NCBI RefSeq assembly: GCF_017168235.1
Contig: NZ_JABFAO010000002.1
Coordinates: forward strand, 412,829 to 476,828
DNA length: 64,000 nt
Source of the DNA: Rhodococcus sp. KRD197
GTDB lineage: Bacteria; Actinomycetota; Actinomycetes; Mycobacteriales; Mycobacteriaceae
Reading direction: 5' to 3'
Shown here: positions 46,077-55,416 of the stretch, piece after piece
Position numbering within the stretch: position 1 is the stretch's first letter
How the letters are laid out: the number at the start of each line of letters is the position of its first letter
The notes under the pieces: model-generated
The model's database searches: none
Seen by the model: only the letters and a program-made list of their open reading frames with translations
Told to the model about the DNA's origin: nothing
Position numbers and translations under genes: made by a program

Positions 46077-47662
46077 TGCTGGATCTCCTCGGGATCGAGA
46101 GCGGTATCGGCATCGAGGACCGGGGCGGCTGCGGTAGGTGTCGTCGGGGTATCGACGGGGCGCCGCAGCAGGAGTATGACGGCCACGGCGAGGACGAGAC
46201 TCAGGGCGGCGAGCACCCAGAGCAACGGGGTGAATCCGTCGGCGAACGCGGCTCGCAGCAGACCGGTGTCCACGGAGCTGTCGATGCCTCCGATCTCACC
46301 GGTGAAGACCTTGTCCACGATGCTCTCCCGCTCACCGGGGCCCAGGGCGGCCGGCAGGCGGTCACGGACCTGGCCACCGACGCCCGAGGTCAGCGCGCTG
46401 GCAAACACCGCGACGACGACGGCCTCGCTACCGAGCCGCACCGTGGACACCAGACCTGACACCATTCCCGACTTGTCGGCAGGTACCGATCCGATCGCCT
46501 GGCCGTCCACCAGCCCGACGCCCAACCCGAACCCCAGGCCGAGCAACAGGAACGGGACGACGATGGTGCCGATGTTCTCCTCGGTACCGACCAGGGTGAG
46601 CGCGGCCGCACCGGCAACGAACAACAAGACGCTGCCACCGAGGATCACCCATACCGGTACGCGACGGGTGTGCATGGCCCCGGCGATGAGCGGGCCGACG
46701 ATGACCGGCACGGTCATGATCAGCATCACCAGTCCTACGGTCCCGGTGCCCAGCTGCCATACCGTCGACAGGAACGTCGGGTAGTAGGTGAGCAGCGTGA
46801 CGAAGCCGACTGCACCGGCGACGGGGACAGCGAGCAGACCGACGAGCCGGGATGATTGCAGCAACTTCAGGTCGAGCAACGGGTGAGCGGTGGTGAGTTC
46901 GATCCGGATGAACGTCGCGAACAGCACCACCCCGGCGATCAGGGTGCCGAGTGTCGCGGGCGAGCGCCAGCCCCACGAATCTGACTGCACGATAGCTGCA
47001 ATCACCAGCGTGAGTGACGCGGCGAAGGCGACCGCACCGGGGTAGTCCAGTCGACCGGTGGACTGAGCAGGCTTGTCGTGCACGTTCGATGCGATGACCA
47101 GGGCTGTCGACACCGCGATGACGACGGCGTTGAACCAGAAGATGCCCGACCACCCCACCAGCGCGATGGCGGTCGAGGAGATCGTCGGCCCGAGACCGAG
47201 TCCCACTCCCGCGGCGGTGCCGAACAGCGCGAACGCCCGCGCCGCGGCAGCGCCGTCGAAGGTGATGGCCAACAGCGCTCCTGAGCAGGCGAAGATGATC
47301 GCGGCCCCGACGCCGGCGAGCGCTCGAGCGATGTCGAGCAGTAGCAACGACGGTGCGACAGCGCTGAGGACCGCCGCCCCGGCGAACAGCGCGCCGCCCA
47401 GGACCAGGCCGCGGCGACGGCCGAGGTGATCGGCGATCGATCCGGCGACCAGGCTGAACACTGCGAAGGTGAGATTGAAGCCGTTGACGACCCACTGCAG
47501 CAGTGCCGGATTGGAGCCGAGATCGGCAGCGATGTGCGGCAGCGCCACACCGGTTCCGGACACACCGGTGGGTACGACGACGACACCGAGCAGGATTGCC
47601 GCCAGGAGGAGGTTGGGTCTGGCGGTCGATGTGGCTGTTGAGGACGACGCGGGTGCGGTCAT
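46073..47662 (-). CDS. MFS exporter, DHA2 type (14 helices)
   Basis: 529 residues with 14 predicted helices. Loop 2-3 motif GSIADHLGRRRGLVLG and the motif C antiporter signature region FALFGTAAGVGLGLGPTISS mark a drug:proton antiporter of the EmrB/QacA type. A long hydrophilic tail closes the protein. ATG at 47662 overlaps the HAD stop (47659-47661). In this operon it probably exports the synthesised small molecule. Confidence 0.9.
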   Translation of the reverse strand: MTAPASSSTATSTARPNLLLAAILLGVVVVPTGVSGTGVALPHIAADLGSNPALLQWVVNGFNLTFAVFSLVAGSIADHLGRRRGLVLGGALFAGAAVLSAVAPSLLLLDIARALAGVGAAIIFACSGALLAITFDGAAAARAFALFGTAAGVGLGLGPTISSTAIALVGWSGIFWFNAVVIAVSTALVIASNVHDKPAQSTGRLDYPGAVAFAASLTLVIAAIVQSDSWGWRSPATLGTLIAGVVLFATFIRIELTTAHPLLDLKLLQSSRLVGLLAVPVAGAVGFVTLLTYYPTFLSTVWQLGTGTVGLVMLIMTVPVIVGPLIAGAMHTRRVPVWVILGGSVLLFVAGAAALTLVGTEENIGTIVVPFLLLGLGFGLGVGLVDGQAIGSVPADKSGMVSGLVSTVRLGSEAVVVAVFASALTSGVGGQVRDRLPAALGPGERESIVDKVFTGEIGGIDSSVDTGLLRAAFADGFTPLLWVLAALSLVLAVAVILLLRRPVDTPTTPTAAAPVLDADTALDPEEIQQ

Positions 47663-48378
47663 GCGCTGGTCTCCCTGTCTGCGATGGCGCCGTGGTCTGC
47701 GCCTAGGAGCGCGGCGAGGTCGGCGAGGGTCTGATCGTTGTCGACGAAGCGAATTGCTCCCCAACCGGATCTGCGTGCGGCAGCACAGTTGGACTCGAGA
47801 TCGTCGATGAGGACGGCGGTTCCAGGGGCGGCCCCGATCCGGGTCTCGGAGATCGCGAAGATTTCCGGCTCTGGTTTGCGACACCCGACGTCGTAGGAGT
47901 CGATGATCGCGTCGACGTCGTCGTCGAGTCCGACCATCGGGCGCCAGTGGGCTTCCCACTCACGGACGTTGTTGGTGAGAATCCCGACTCGGTAGCCCTG
48001 CGCCTTCAGCTCGTAGACCAGGTTGCGCATCGTCGTGTTGACCTGGTGGCCTGCGAACCACTGGCGACCGAAGTCGGTCTCTGCCCGCGAGACGTCGATC
48101 CCTCGGGATGTGAGCCATCGGTGCATACGATCTACCCACTCGGCCTCGGTCAGTAGGCCGAGTTCGACGGGAGCGAGCACGTCGACGCCGAGGCCGTCGG
48201 CGACGCCCGCCATCGCGGCTTTGAGAGCGGCCGGGCTGATACCGGTCTTGCGTTCGTAGTCTACGAACAGGTCTTCGATCGGGGGCGAGAGCACGCCTCC
48301 GAAGTCCAGGAAAACCGTCGTGTATCGCGGCGCGGCGGCGACCGGCGGGACGGTGCCGGCGCGTGCTGAGGCGGTCAT
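47659..48378 (-). CDS. HAD-like phosphatase
   Basis: 239 residues. Motif I is FLDFGGVLSPP (nucleophile Asp present, second Asp replaced by Gly as in YihX-type DFGGV/FDLGN phosphatases), motif II ILTNNV, motif III CRKPEPEIF, motif IV VLIDDLESN. ATG overlaps the afsA-like stop (48375-48377). Pairing with an AfsA homologue recalls MmfP next to MmfL in methylenomycin furan synthesis, where a HAD enzyme removes the phosphate of the AfsA product. Confidence 0.88.
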   Translation of the reverse strand: MTASARAGTVPPVAAAPRYTTVFLDFGGVLSPPIEDLFVDYERKTGISPAALKAAMAGVADGLGVDVLAPVELGLLTEAEWVDRMHRWLTSRGIDVSRAETDFGRQWFAGHQVNTTMRNLVYELKAQGYRVGILTNNVREWEAHWRPMVGLDDDVDAIIDSYDVGCRKPEPEIFAISETRIGAAPGTAVLIDDLESNCAAARRSGWGAIRFVDNDQTLADLAALLGADHGAIADRETSA

Positions 48379-49400
48379 GGCGCGACCGCCACGTGGCTAG
48401 AAGCGTACGACCGGGCGAAGAGCACTCCACACGACGCGATGACCACGCCTTCCTGCGTGATGTCCACGTCGAAGCCGACACCCTGGTCGCAGGTGTCCGT
48501 CTGCGGCCGGACAAGCGCATTGGTCTGTAGGTCGAGCTCACCGAAGCGGGTGAATGTCGCAGACAGAGAACGTATTCGGAGACGGCGTGCACTGAGTCCG
48601 AAGTACTCGTCGGCACCGATGATCCCAGCCTGGCGTACCGCTTCGAAGATGACCGCTCCGGGGATGTGATCCAACGGGTGGTCGAACAGACTCGGGTGAT
48701 GCTGGTCGACGAATACATCGATGTCGAAACCGCCCGAGACGTGGCGTGCAGCACCGACAACAACATTGCGACTCAGGCTACGGCCGAGGGCCTCAGGCTG
48801 GTGCGCACCGACCTGCCGGTGGGGGTGCCGTCCCGGCAAAGGTTCTATGCCGCTGCAATATTCAGCCAGTCCCAGCTTTGCCCGTCCCGAGGCTCGGACC
48901 CGAGCCCAGACAGATTTCGGCATCCACTGAATCGACATAGTCATGGTGACCGCAGTCGTCCCGGCAAGTGTGACCGTCATATCGAGTGTGATGCCGATGA
49001 TCGTGGTGTCGCGGACCTTCTCGCCGACGATCACCGCACTCAGCTCACCGTTGCCAGGGGCGGGCGTCACCGTCATCGCTTCATCCGAAACGACGGTGAA
49101 GGAACCGGCATTGAAAATGAAGGACTGGTCGAACTCGACTCCCACGTGGCGATGGGCGATCAAGATCGACGCCTGCCGGAAGCACTCCAGGACGAGCAAC
49201 GGGTCGTATCGGCCGGCGGCGGGCCCTACGTGATCGCTGTAGTAGCTGTGCGACTTCGGGAGATGAATGCCGACGCGAACGTTGGGGTACCGATCGCAGA
49301 TGATGTCGGTGAGATAGACCTCCGACAGTGCGTCGCGGTGCACGTGTTCGCGCGGGACCAGGGTCGAATGTGAAAGTTGAGGGTAAAGAGTAGACGTCAC
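48375..49400 (-). CDS. AfsA-family butyrolactone/butenolide synthase
   Basis: 341 residues from GTG 49400, preceded by AAGGGG 7 bp upstream. Two A-factor hot-dog repeats: first SHSYYSDHVGPAAGRYDPLL with LECFRQASIL, second HHPSLFDHPLDHIPGAVIFE with AVRQAGI, the DHxPG(M/A)xxxEAxRQ pattern of AfsA/ScbA. The family condenses a beta-ketoacyl thioester with dihydroxyacetone phosphate. Leading gene of a six-gene operon with HAD phosphatase, exporter, P450 and monooxygenase. No ArpA-type receptor gene is adjacent. Confidence 0.9.
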   Translation of the reverse strand: MTSTLYPQLSHSTLVPREHVHRDALSEVYLTDIICDRYPNVRVGIHLPKSHSYYSDHVGPAAGRYDPLLVLECFRQASILIAHRHVGVEFDQSFIFNAGSFTVVSDEAMTVTPAPGNGELSAVIVGEKVRDTTIIGITLDMTVTLAGTTAVTMTMSIQWMPKSVWARVRASGRAKLGLAEYCSGIEPLPGRHPHRQVGAHQPEALGRSLSRNVVVGAARHVSGGFDIDVFVDQHHPSLFDHPLDHIPGAVIFEAVRQAGIIGADEYFGLSARRLRIRSLSATFTRFGELDLQTNALVRPQTDTCDQGVGFDVDITQEGVVIASCGVLFARSYASSHVAVAP

Positions 49401-49978
49401 GGTGAGCCCCTTGCTGAAGATTCGGACGGAAACACAGACGAGAGGTCTTGTGGGCACCGCACGGCACCAGTCACGTCTGCGATTTGTCTCAAGCGATCCG
49501 GCAGGTCTCGGGCTTGTAAGCAAGGGGCTCTCAAGCGACTCTGTTCGGACTGTGGGTAGCTTAGCGCGCGCAACGAATTCCGGCGCGCCCGAGGAGCAAC
49601 TGCGCGCGAAGTCACATCGCCGGCTCGAGGGTGAACTTTCGCACAGATATTTTGCCAGTGACGCACGTCATGTGTTGTCGCGGTGTCGATTCCGCATTCA
49701 GCCCGCATAGTGATCCGATGACACCGAAACGGCGACGGGTTGCCGTTATGCCCTTGTGACTGATGTGTCTAGCTTATCGGGAGGCCGCCGACCCTCATTC
49801 ATGGCCGCGTTCTCCTTTGCGTGGGCGTACCGAATTGACCTCGTTGTCTTCGGGTTCGATAGACAAGTGATTGCCCGCCCAGTCACGCACTGTCGGAGTT
49901 GGACTTGCTCAAACACTTTGGCGGATTCGGGTGGTTCCGTATGTCCGCGCGCGTGAGCGGGGCGGATACAGTCGACTC
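49401..49978. other. 578-bp non-coding promoter region of the AfsA operon and yceI
   Basis: Between divergent afsA-like and yceI genes. No convincing reading frame. It includes the imperfect repeated word CTCAAGCGA (49489 and 49530) and a short dyad CTTGTAAGCAAG near 49513. An ARE-type butyrolactone receptor site is not recognisable by eye. Confidence 0.5.
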
Positions 49979-50530
49979 ATGAATGCCACATGCTGGAATT
50001 TGGACGCCTCCGTTGGCGAGTTGCTTCTGCATACTGGTGTCACCGGCCGGGCGGCGAAGCTGGGTCACAACCTGACGATCGCCATGAAGGCATGGGAAGC
50101 TACGGTGTCCTGGGACGGGGACGGTCCCGTCGCTGCGGAACTGACCGTCGAGGTGTCGTCGCTCGACGTGCTGCGGGGTGACGGGGGTGTGAAGTCGCTG
50201 TCCGGGCCCGAAAAGGCGCTGGCGCGGTCGAACGCGCTGGGCGCGCTCGATGCGGACCGATTTCCCGCCATTACCTTTCACACGGATTCCATCGAGAAGA
50301 TTGACGACGGCTATCGACTCACCGGGTCGCTCGACATTCACGGATTGACCCGGCCGCAGACTGTCGATCTGCATACCGAGGACCTCGGCGACGCATGGCG
50401 GGTGTCGTGTGAAGCCGTCGTCTGCCAGAGCGAATTCGGCGTCAAGCCGTACTCGCTGTTCCTGGGTTCGGTCAAGGTCGCGGACAACGTGACAGTAACC
50501 TTTACCGCCAGCTGGGCCAAGGACGACTGA
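49979..50530 (+). CDS. YceI-like lipocalin-fold protein
   Basis: 183 residues without signal peptide. YceI domain throughout: HTGVTGRAAKLGHNLTIAMK, PAITFHTDSIEKID, YRLTGSLDIHGLTRPQTVDL. The family binds isoprenoids or other lipids. ATG at 49979. Divergent from afsA-like operon, so the two may share control; no direct tie is visible. Confidence 0.88.
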   Translation: MNATCWNLDASVGELLLHTGVTGRAAKLGHNLTIAMKAWEATVSWDGDGPVAAELTVEVSSLDVLRGDGGVKSLSGPEKALARSNALGALDADRFPAITFHTDSIEKIDDGYRLTGSLDIHGLTRPQTVDLHTEDLGDAWRVSCEAVVCQSEFGVKPYSLFLGSVKVADNVTVTFTASWAKDD

Positions 50531-50812
50531 AGCTCGCCCGACCGAGCCGGAGGCCCTCAGACGGACGCCCCAAGGATCGTCCGGGGGCCGTAATGGCATG
50601 TTCCATCGCGAAGCGGGCCGTCGAGTGTCAACAGAGGGTGTTACGAGGCCTGTTGGTGTCCCTATGGATGGTCGCTCGTTCGGGCGCCCGCCATTTCCCG
50701 GAGCTGCCGAAAGTCGAATACTCGCGTGGATATCTATGCAGTTCGCGGGTTGGTTTGTAATCGTCGCGGTGTATCGATTTGCCGCTGGCGCGCCGATGCG
50801 CGCGACTAGGTT

Positions 50813-51754
50813 GTGAAGATGAGTCTTCGCGGGTCTATCGCACGCTTCGTCGGCGGTGTACCGGGTCCGGCGGTAGGGGCCGCTCGGATGCTCGGTGCCG
50901 CGTCTGCGGATCTCGCAGCCGTCGTGGATCCACGTCGCGTGATCAGCCGGCGGTCGGCCGAGGACCCCTTCGACCTTCGCGACCCCGAGTACATCCGGCG
51001 GACGCTGCCGGCGCTTCGTGCGTTGTCCGACATCTACTTCCGAGGGGAGGTGCGGGGGATGGACAACGTGCCGGCGCGAGGTCCGGTGCTGCTCGTCGGT
51101 AACCACTCCGGCGGGACGCTCATCGCCGACACATTCGTATTCACGCAAGCGTTCTGTGACCACTTCGGCGCCGAACGGATCTTCTACCAACTTGCCCATG
51201 ATCTCGTCTTCAAGGTCCCTGGTGTGCGTGCCCTAGTTGTCCCGTATGGGACGGTGCCGGCCTCGCCGGAGAACATGCGGCGGGCGCTCGCGCGGGACGC
51301 GGCGCTGCTTGTGTATCCGGGTGGCGATCATGAGACCTACCGAGCGACATGGCATTCCGCGGACATAGATTTCGCCCACCGGACCGGGTTCGTGCGGCTC
51401 GCGCTGCAACTGGACATCCCGATCGTCCCGGTCGTGGCGATCGGTGGCCAGGAGACAGCGCTGTTCCTTGGGCAGGGCGAACGCGTCGCGCGGCTGCTGC
51501 ACCTGCACCGGCTGCTGCGGCTCGACGTCGTCCCGGTGCAGATCGCGCCACCATGGGGCGTGACCGTGCTCGACGTTCCGGGCCGGGTACCGCTGCCGGC
51601 GAAGATTACCGTCGAGGTCCTGTCGCCGATCGATCTCCGCGCGGAGATCGGAGCCGATCTCGACCCCGAGGCTGGGTATGAACTCGTCACCGAGCGAATG
51701 CAGCAAGCCCTGAACGAGCTCGCCCACGCCCGCAGGTTCCCGTTGATCGGCTGA
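50813..51754 (+). CDS. Lysophospholipid-acyltransferase-like protein
   Basis: 313 residues from GTG 50813 (ATG 50819 equally possible). PlsC-type acyltransferase: block I LLVGNHSGGTLIAD (the catalytic His with a downstream Asp), block III LVYPGGDHETYR and block IV IPIVPVVAIGGQE. Members of this branch acylate glycerophospholipids or glycolipids at the inner membrane. Preceded by a 282-bp gap in which I see only promoter-type sequence. Confidence 0.83.
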   Translation: MKMSLRGSIARFVGGVPGPAVGAARMLGAASADLAAVVDPRRVISRRSAEDPFDLRDPEYIRRTLPALRALSDIYFRGEVRGMDNVPARGPVLLVGNHSGGTLIADTFVFTQAFCDHFGAERIFYQLAHDLVFKVPGVRALVVPYGTVPASPENMRRALARDAALLVYPGGDHETYRATWHSADIDFAHRTGFVRLALQLDIPIVPVVAIGGQETALFLGQGERVARLLHLHRLLRLDVVPVQIAPPWGVTVLDVPGRVPLPAKITVEVLSPIDLRAEIGADLDPEAGYELVTERMQQALNELAHARRFPLIG

Positions 51755-51973
51755 GGTAGGGCCCGACCATAAGAACGTTGCCAACACCGGCTGACCCCGG
51801 CCCCGGCGATGAAGAGTCAATTGTGGCGTCGCCGAGGTTGATCTTCGCGACGTCCGAACGACGCTGGAGGACCCGGTCGTGCGACGGGGGGCAACGACTA
51901 CGCATTGGCGCCCATCGCGGCGCGCCACGATTTCGGGGCGATTGCGAAAGCGGCCGGCTCGCGCCGCCCAGGG

Positions 51974-52459
51974 CTATCGCTGACTGGCGTCCGGCAACCG
52001 GGGCGGGCAGGTGCCGCCGGGTATGGTGGCCAATTCGAAATGCCACCATTCGTTGTCGTACGTCCGGCACAGCCCCCACTGGTTACCGCGTGCCTCCAGC
52101 CACTGGGCGCCCTGCTGCGGACCGACATCGAGGGCCCGGCCATGGACGTGGCTGGATGCCTCCGGCGGTAGCACCCAGTGGCGCGCCGCATCGGGGCTGC
52201 CGTAGGTCCGGATGCCGTCCTCCCACAGCTCCTGCTGCTCCGCTGGCGTGCGGTAGCCCGAAGTGATCGACAGCGGAACCCCTTCCGCGTGGGCCTGCTG
52301 TTCGGCCAAGATGTAGGCGGCGGCCAGCACAGGGTCCAGCCCGGGCGTACCGACCGCAACGTCCGCGTGCGCGGCCGGCACGGACCATCCGGTCAATGGC
52401 ACTGACCATCCGGACAACCCGATGCCCAGGGCAAGGACCGATCCCGCGATACGTCGCAT
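51974..52459 (-). CDS. Secreted VanY-like D,D-carboxypeptidase
   Basis: 161 residues. Signal peptide of about 32 residues (GWSVPAAHADV). Peptidase M15 motifs: SSHVHGRALDVG (SxHxxGxAxD zinc site) and EWWHFE (second His ligand and catalytic Glu). Likely trims the D-Ala-D-Ala end of peptidoglycan stem peptides outside the membrane. ATG at 52459. 219 bp between it and the convergent acyltransferase hold no gene that I can see. Confidence 0.9.
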   Translation of the reverse strand: MRRIAGSVLALGIGLSGWSVPLTGWSVPAAHADVAVGTPGLDPVLAAAYILAEQQAHAEGVPLSITSGYRTPAEQQELWEDGIRTYGSPDAARHWVLPPEASSHVHGRALDVGPQQGAQWLEARGNQWGLCRTYDNEWWHFELATIPGGTCPPRLPDASQR

Positions 52460-52597
52460 GCGGTGATCGTATCGGTACGGCCACGAGTGAACCGTCGACT
52501 CGTATCAAAGGCAACGACTTCCTGCGCCGGGCCGCGGACCAGTCGCTCGCCGGCATCGCTGCCAACGACCCAGGTCAAGGGTTCGAACCTGGTTGTC

Positions 52598-52876
52598 TCA
52601 ACTGTACGAGGCAGCGAAGACCAGGAAAACGACGAACAAAGCCACACCACCCAGGGCTGCGCCGAGCATGGCCTCACGGCCGTTGGTCGCCGTGCCGTCG
52701 ACCGCCCGGTTCAGGCCGACCCACCCACACGCCACAGCGACCACACCGGCTGGAATCGCAATGAAGTCCCCTATGAAGGGGACGAACGCGCACACGACGG
52801 CAACGATGCCCGCAATCAACGCAAGGCTTCCGACGCCGTCTCGATACATCGATCGAGTAGAAGGTTTCTTTGCCAT
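52598..52876 (-). CDS. DUF4190-like small membrane protein
   Basis: 92 residues, two hydrophobic hairpins: GSLALIAGIVAVVCAFVPFI with GDFIAIPAGVVAVACGWVGL, and AALGGVALFVVFLVFA. Matches DUF4190-type proteins with the typical central Gly/Asn turn (LNRAVDGTATNGREAM). Basic N-terminus stays in the cytoplasm. ATG at 52876. Function unknown. Confidence 0.75.
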   Translation of the reverse strand: MAKKPSTRSMYRDGVGSLALIAGIVAVVCAFVPFIGDFIAIPAGVVAVACGWVGLNRAVDGTATNGREAMLGAALGGVALFVVFLVFAASYS

Positions 52877-53089
52877 ACCGCCTCCACTAGCAGCTGATGC
52901 ACAGCCCGTGCGCGGCAGAGTCGCCGATCTCGGGCGTACGTCAGTGCCGACCTTCGAAAGATACCCCGGCTTCGCAGATCGCGTCGGTCGGCTGGGCGGC
53001 GATGGCTCCTATTGCGGAATCAGGCGTCATCACTTTAGGGTGGTGACGCCCGTCACCGACCGACGTGGCTTGTTCATGGGGGGTGCGGC

Positions 53090-54574
53090 ATCTACACCGT
53101 TGTCATCATCGGAAGCGGGTTCGGCGGTCAGTGCGCTGCGAAAGCGCTGCTTGCACGCGGTATCGACGATTTCGTCATGCTCGAGCGGAGGCCGTTCCTC
53201 GGCGGAACGTGGAAGCAGAATCGATATCCCGGCGCTGCCGTCGACGTGCAGAGCCCGCTGTACTCGATTGCCTCCGAGCCGTTCGAGTGGACCAGGATGT
53301 TCGCCGAGCAAGAAGAGTTGGAGCGGTACACCGAGCATGTGCTTCGGTCCAACGAACTCCCCGGCCGCGCTCGTCCGAACACCGAGGTCGAGAGGATCGA
53401 GTGGCGGGGCGACCACTGGGAGATCAGCACATCTCAGGGCGTGCTGCATGGACGGTTCGTCGTCAATGCCTCAGGGCCCTTGAGCACGCCGGTGATTCCG
53501 CCGTTCCCCGGCCGGGACAGGTTCGCGGGGAAGACGTTTCACACGAACGACTGGGACGTGGATTTCGACCACACAGGTAAGCGTGTGGCCATCGTCGGTA
53601 GCGGGGCCAGCGCCGCTCAGGTAATCCCGGCAATTCAGCCCGACGTGTCGGAACTGCATGTCTTCCAACGCACCCCGCACTGGGTGATTCCGAGGCACGA
53701 TCGCGAGTTCACCGCTCTCCAGCGCAAGTTGCTGCGTTTCGAACCGATCCGAAGGCTGGTCCGCGCTGCGATCTACTGGAGCCACGAGACCCGCATCATC
53801 GGGTTCAAGTACTCGCGTCGTGCACTGAAACTCGTCGCCGAGAACGAGGCCGTGAAACACCTGCGCCGGCAGGTTCCCGACCCGGATCTACGCACCAAAC
53901 TCACCCCGGACTATGCACTCGGTTGCAAGCGAGTAATTCTGTCCAACACACTCTTTCCGGCCCTCGGTGCGTCCAACGTGACCTTGCACGACAAGAACGA
54001 CGGCATATCCGAGATCACCGAAACCGGCATCGTGACCGCCACCGGCGAGCACGTCGAGGTCGATCTGCTGGTGTGGTCCACCGGGTACGACGCCACCGAC
54101 GGGGTGATCTCGTATCCGGTCATCGGGCGTGACGGACGCGCGCTGTCGGATGTGTGGGACCCGTACCCGCGGGCCTATCTCGGAACAACCGTGCCGGGCT
54201 TCCCCAACCTCTTCGTTGTCACCGGTCCCAACACGGGCATCGGACACACCTCGGCGATCTTCTTGATCGAGGCGCAGATGGAGTACATCGTCCGGGCACT
54301 CGACGCCGTGCGTGATGCAGGCGCCGTCGCGGTGGAGGTCACTTCGGCTGCGGAACAGGCATACACCGACAAGATCCATCGTGAGATGGAAGGCACGGTG
54401 TGGAAGGACGGTGGTTGCCACAGCTGGTACCAGTCCCGCTCCGGCCACGTCGTAGCCATGTTCCCCGGGTTCAGTTTCACGTTTCGTCGCTGGGCCAAAC
54501 GCTTTCGCGCCGAGGAGCACGACATCCATATGACAGCGACCGACGCAACCGACAAGGACGTGATGCCGGTATGA
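53090..54574 (+). CDS. Baeyer-Villiger-type flavin monooxygenase, start anomalous
   Basis: About 495 residues. FAD motif YTVVIIGSGFGGQCAAKALL, BVMO fingerprint FAGKTFHTNDWD and NADP motif RVAIVGSGASAAQVI. The FAD motif lies upstream of the first in-frame ATG (53177), and between the in-frame stop at 53036 and that ATG there is no ATG, GTG or TTG. Start therefore taken as ATC 53090; a one-base loss in the G-run at 53078-53083 would restore ATG 53076. Coupled to the SDR gene (ATGA). Likely oxidises a ketone or carbonyl substrate. Confidence 0.8.
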   Translation: MYTVVIIGSGFGGQCAAKALLARGIDDFVMLERRPFLGGTWKQNRYPGAAVDVQSPLYSIASEPFEWTRMFAEQEELERYTEHVLRSNELPGRARPNTEVERIEWRGDHWEISTSQGVLHGRFVVNASGPLSTPVIPPFPGRDRFAGKTFHTNDWDVDFDHTGKRVAIVGSGASAAQVIPAIQPDVSELHVFQRTPHWVIPRHDREFTALQRKLLRFEPIRRLVRAAIYWSHETRIIGFKYSRRALKLVAENEAVKHLRRQVPDPDLRTKLTPDYALGCKRVILSNTLFPALGASNVTLHDKNDGISEITETGIVTATGEHVEVDLLVWSTGYDATDGVISYPVIGRDGRALSDVWDPYPRAYLGTTVPGFPNLFVVTGPNTGIGHTSAIFLIEAQMEYIVRALDAVRDAGAVAVEVTSAAEQAYTDKIHREMEGTVWKDGGCHSWYQSRSGHVVAMFPGFSFTFRRWAKRFRAEEHDIHMTATDATDKDVMPV

Positions 54575-55416
54575 AGGATCGTTTGGACAAGGTCGTTCTG
54601 ATCACGGGAGCGGGCGGCGGTATCGGTGCGGCTGTCGCTGAGGCACTACATCGGCGCGGCGCTTCCATTGTGCTGGTGGACGTGCCCGCCGCAGACCTTG
54701 AACGTGTGTCGGCGCAATTGGGTCACAGCAGAGTTGCCATCGTTCGCGCCGACGTGACGAGTAGAGAGCAACTCGACAATGCGGTCGCCACCGCAATAGA
54801 ACAGTTCGGACGGCTCGACATCGTCATCGCCAATGCAGGTATATCGAGCGGCGCCAGGGCTTCCACTATTAGATCGGTCGACGACGGGGTGTTCGAACGT
54901 GTCATCGGAGTCAATCTCACCGGTGTCTGGAATACAGTGCGCGCGTCGTTGCCGCACATCGTCGACTCCGGCGGCTACATCCTGCTGACCGCATCGACCT
55001 ACGCGTACGTCAACGGAATGGCCAACGCCCCGTACGCGGCGTCCAAGGCCGCAGTCGAGCAACTGGGTCGAGCGCTGCGGGCGGAGTTGGCGGGCACCGA
55101 CGCAACCGCGGGTGTTCTCTACCCTGGATGGGTGTCGACTCCGATCGCCGACGTCGCCTTCGGTGGCGACGAGATCGCGACGGCTCTCGTCGCACGCGCA
55201 TTCCCGGCGCCGATTCGGCGCCCGATCTCGACGGAAAAGCTCGCACGTGCCACCGTGCGTGGGATCGAGCGTCGCGCTGCCCGTATTCAAGTTCCAGGAC
55301 GGTGGATTCCTTACTCCCTACTGCGCGGCATCATCAATCCCCTGTCCGACATCATTCTCGAACGCGATGCCGAGATCGCCCGGCTGACGGCCGAACTCGA
55401 CGGACGCCGGACGTGA
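54571..55416 (+). CDS. Short-chain dehydrogenase/reductase
   Basis: 281 residues. Cofactor motif LITGAGGGIGAAVAEA, NNAG-equivalent IVIANAGISSG, catalytic Ser in LLTASTYAYV and YAASK. A basic C-terminal extension (RRAARIQVPGRWIPYSLL) suggests membrane association, as in mycobacterial SDRs near monooxygenases. ATG overlaps the BVMO stop, and its stop overlaps the TetR GTG. Could supply or use the ketone of the BVMO. Confidence 0.88.
   Translation: MKDRLDKVVLITGAGGGIGAAVAEALHRRGASIVLVDVPAADLERVSAQLGHSRVAIVRADVTSREQLDNAVATAIEQFGRLDIVIANAGISSGARASTIRSVDDGVFERVIGVNLTGVWNTVRASLPHIVDSGGYILLTASTYAYVNGMANAPYAASKAAVEQLGRALRAELAGTDATAGVLYPGWVSTPIADVAFGGDEIATALVARAFPAPIRRPISTEKLARATVRGIERRAARIQVPGRWIPYSLLRGIINPLSDIILERDAEIARLTAELDGRRT

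Noticed and set aside
49756..49956. Possible small gene upstream of yceI
   Set aside because: No ribosome binding site, no homology-like pattern and low-complexity composition; treated as promoter region.
51687..52079. Minus-strand frame that might be a transposase remnant
   Set aside because: No DDE or other transposase motif could be read, and it overlaps both the acyltransferase and the carboxypeptidase genes.
52570..52600. GGTTCGAACC stretch that resembles a tRNA T-arm and might be an attachment site
   Set aside because: No acceptor stem or anticodon arm can be formed around it and it does not match the 3' ends of the tRNA genes in this window; it is better seen as a small palindrome.
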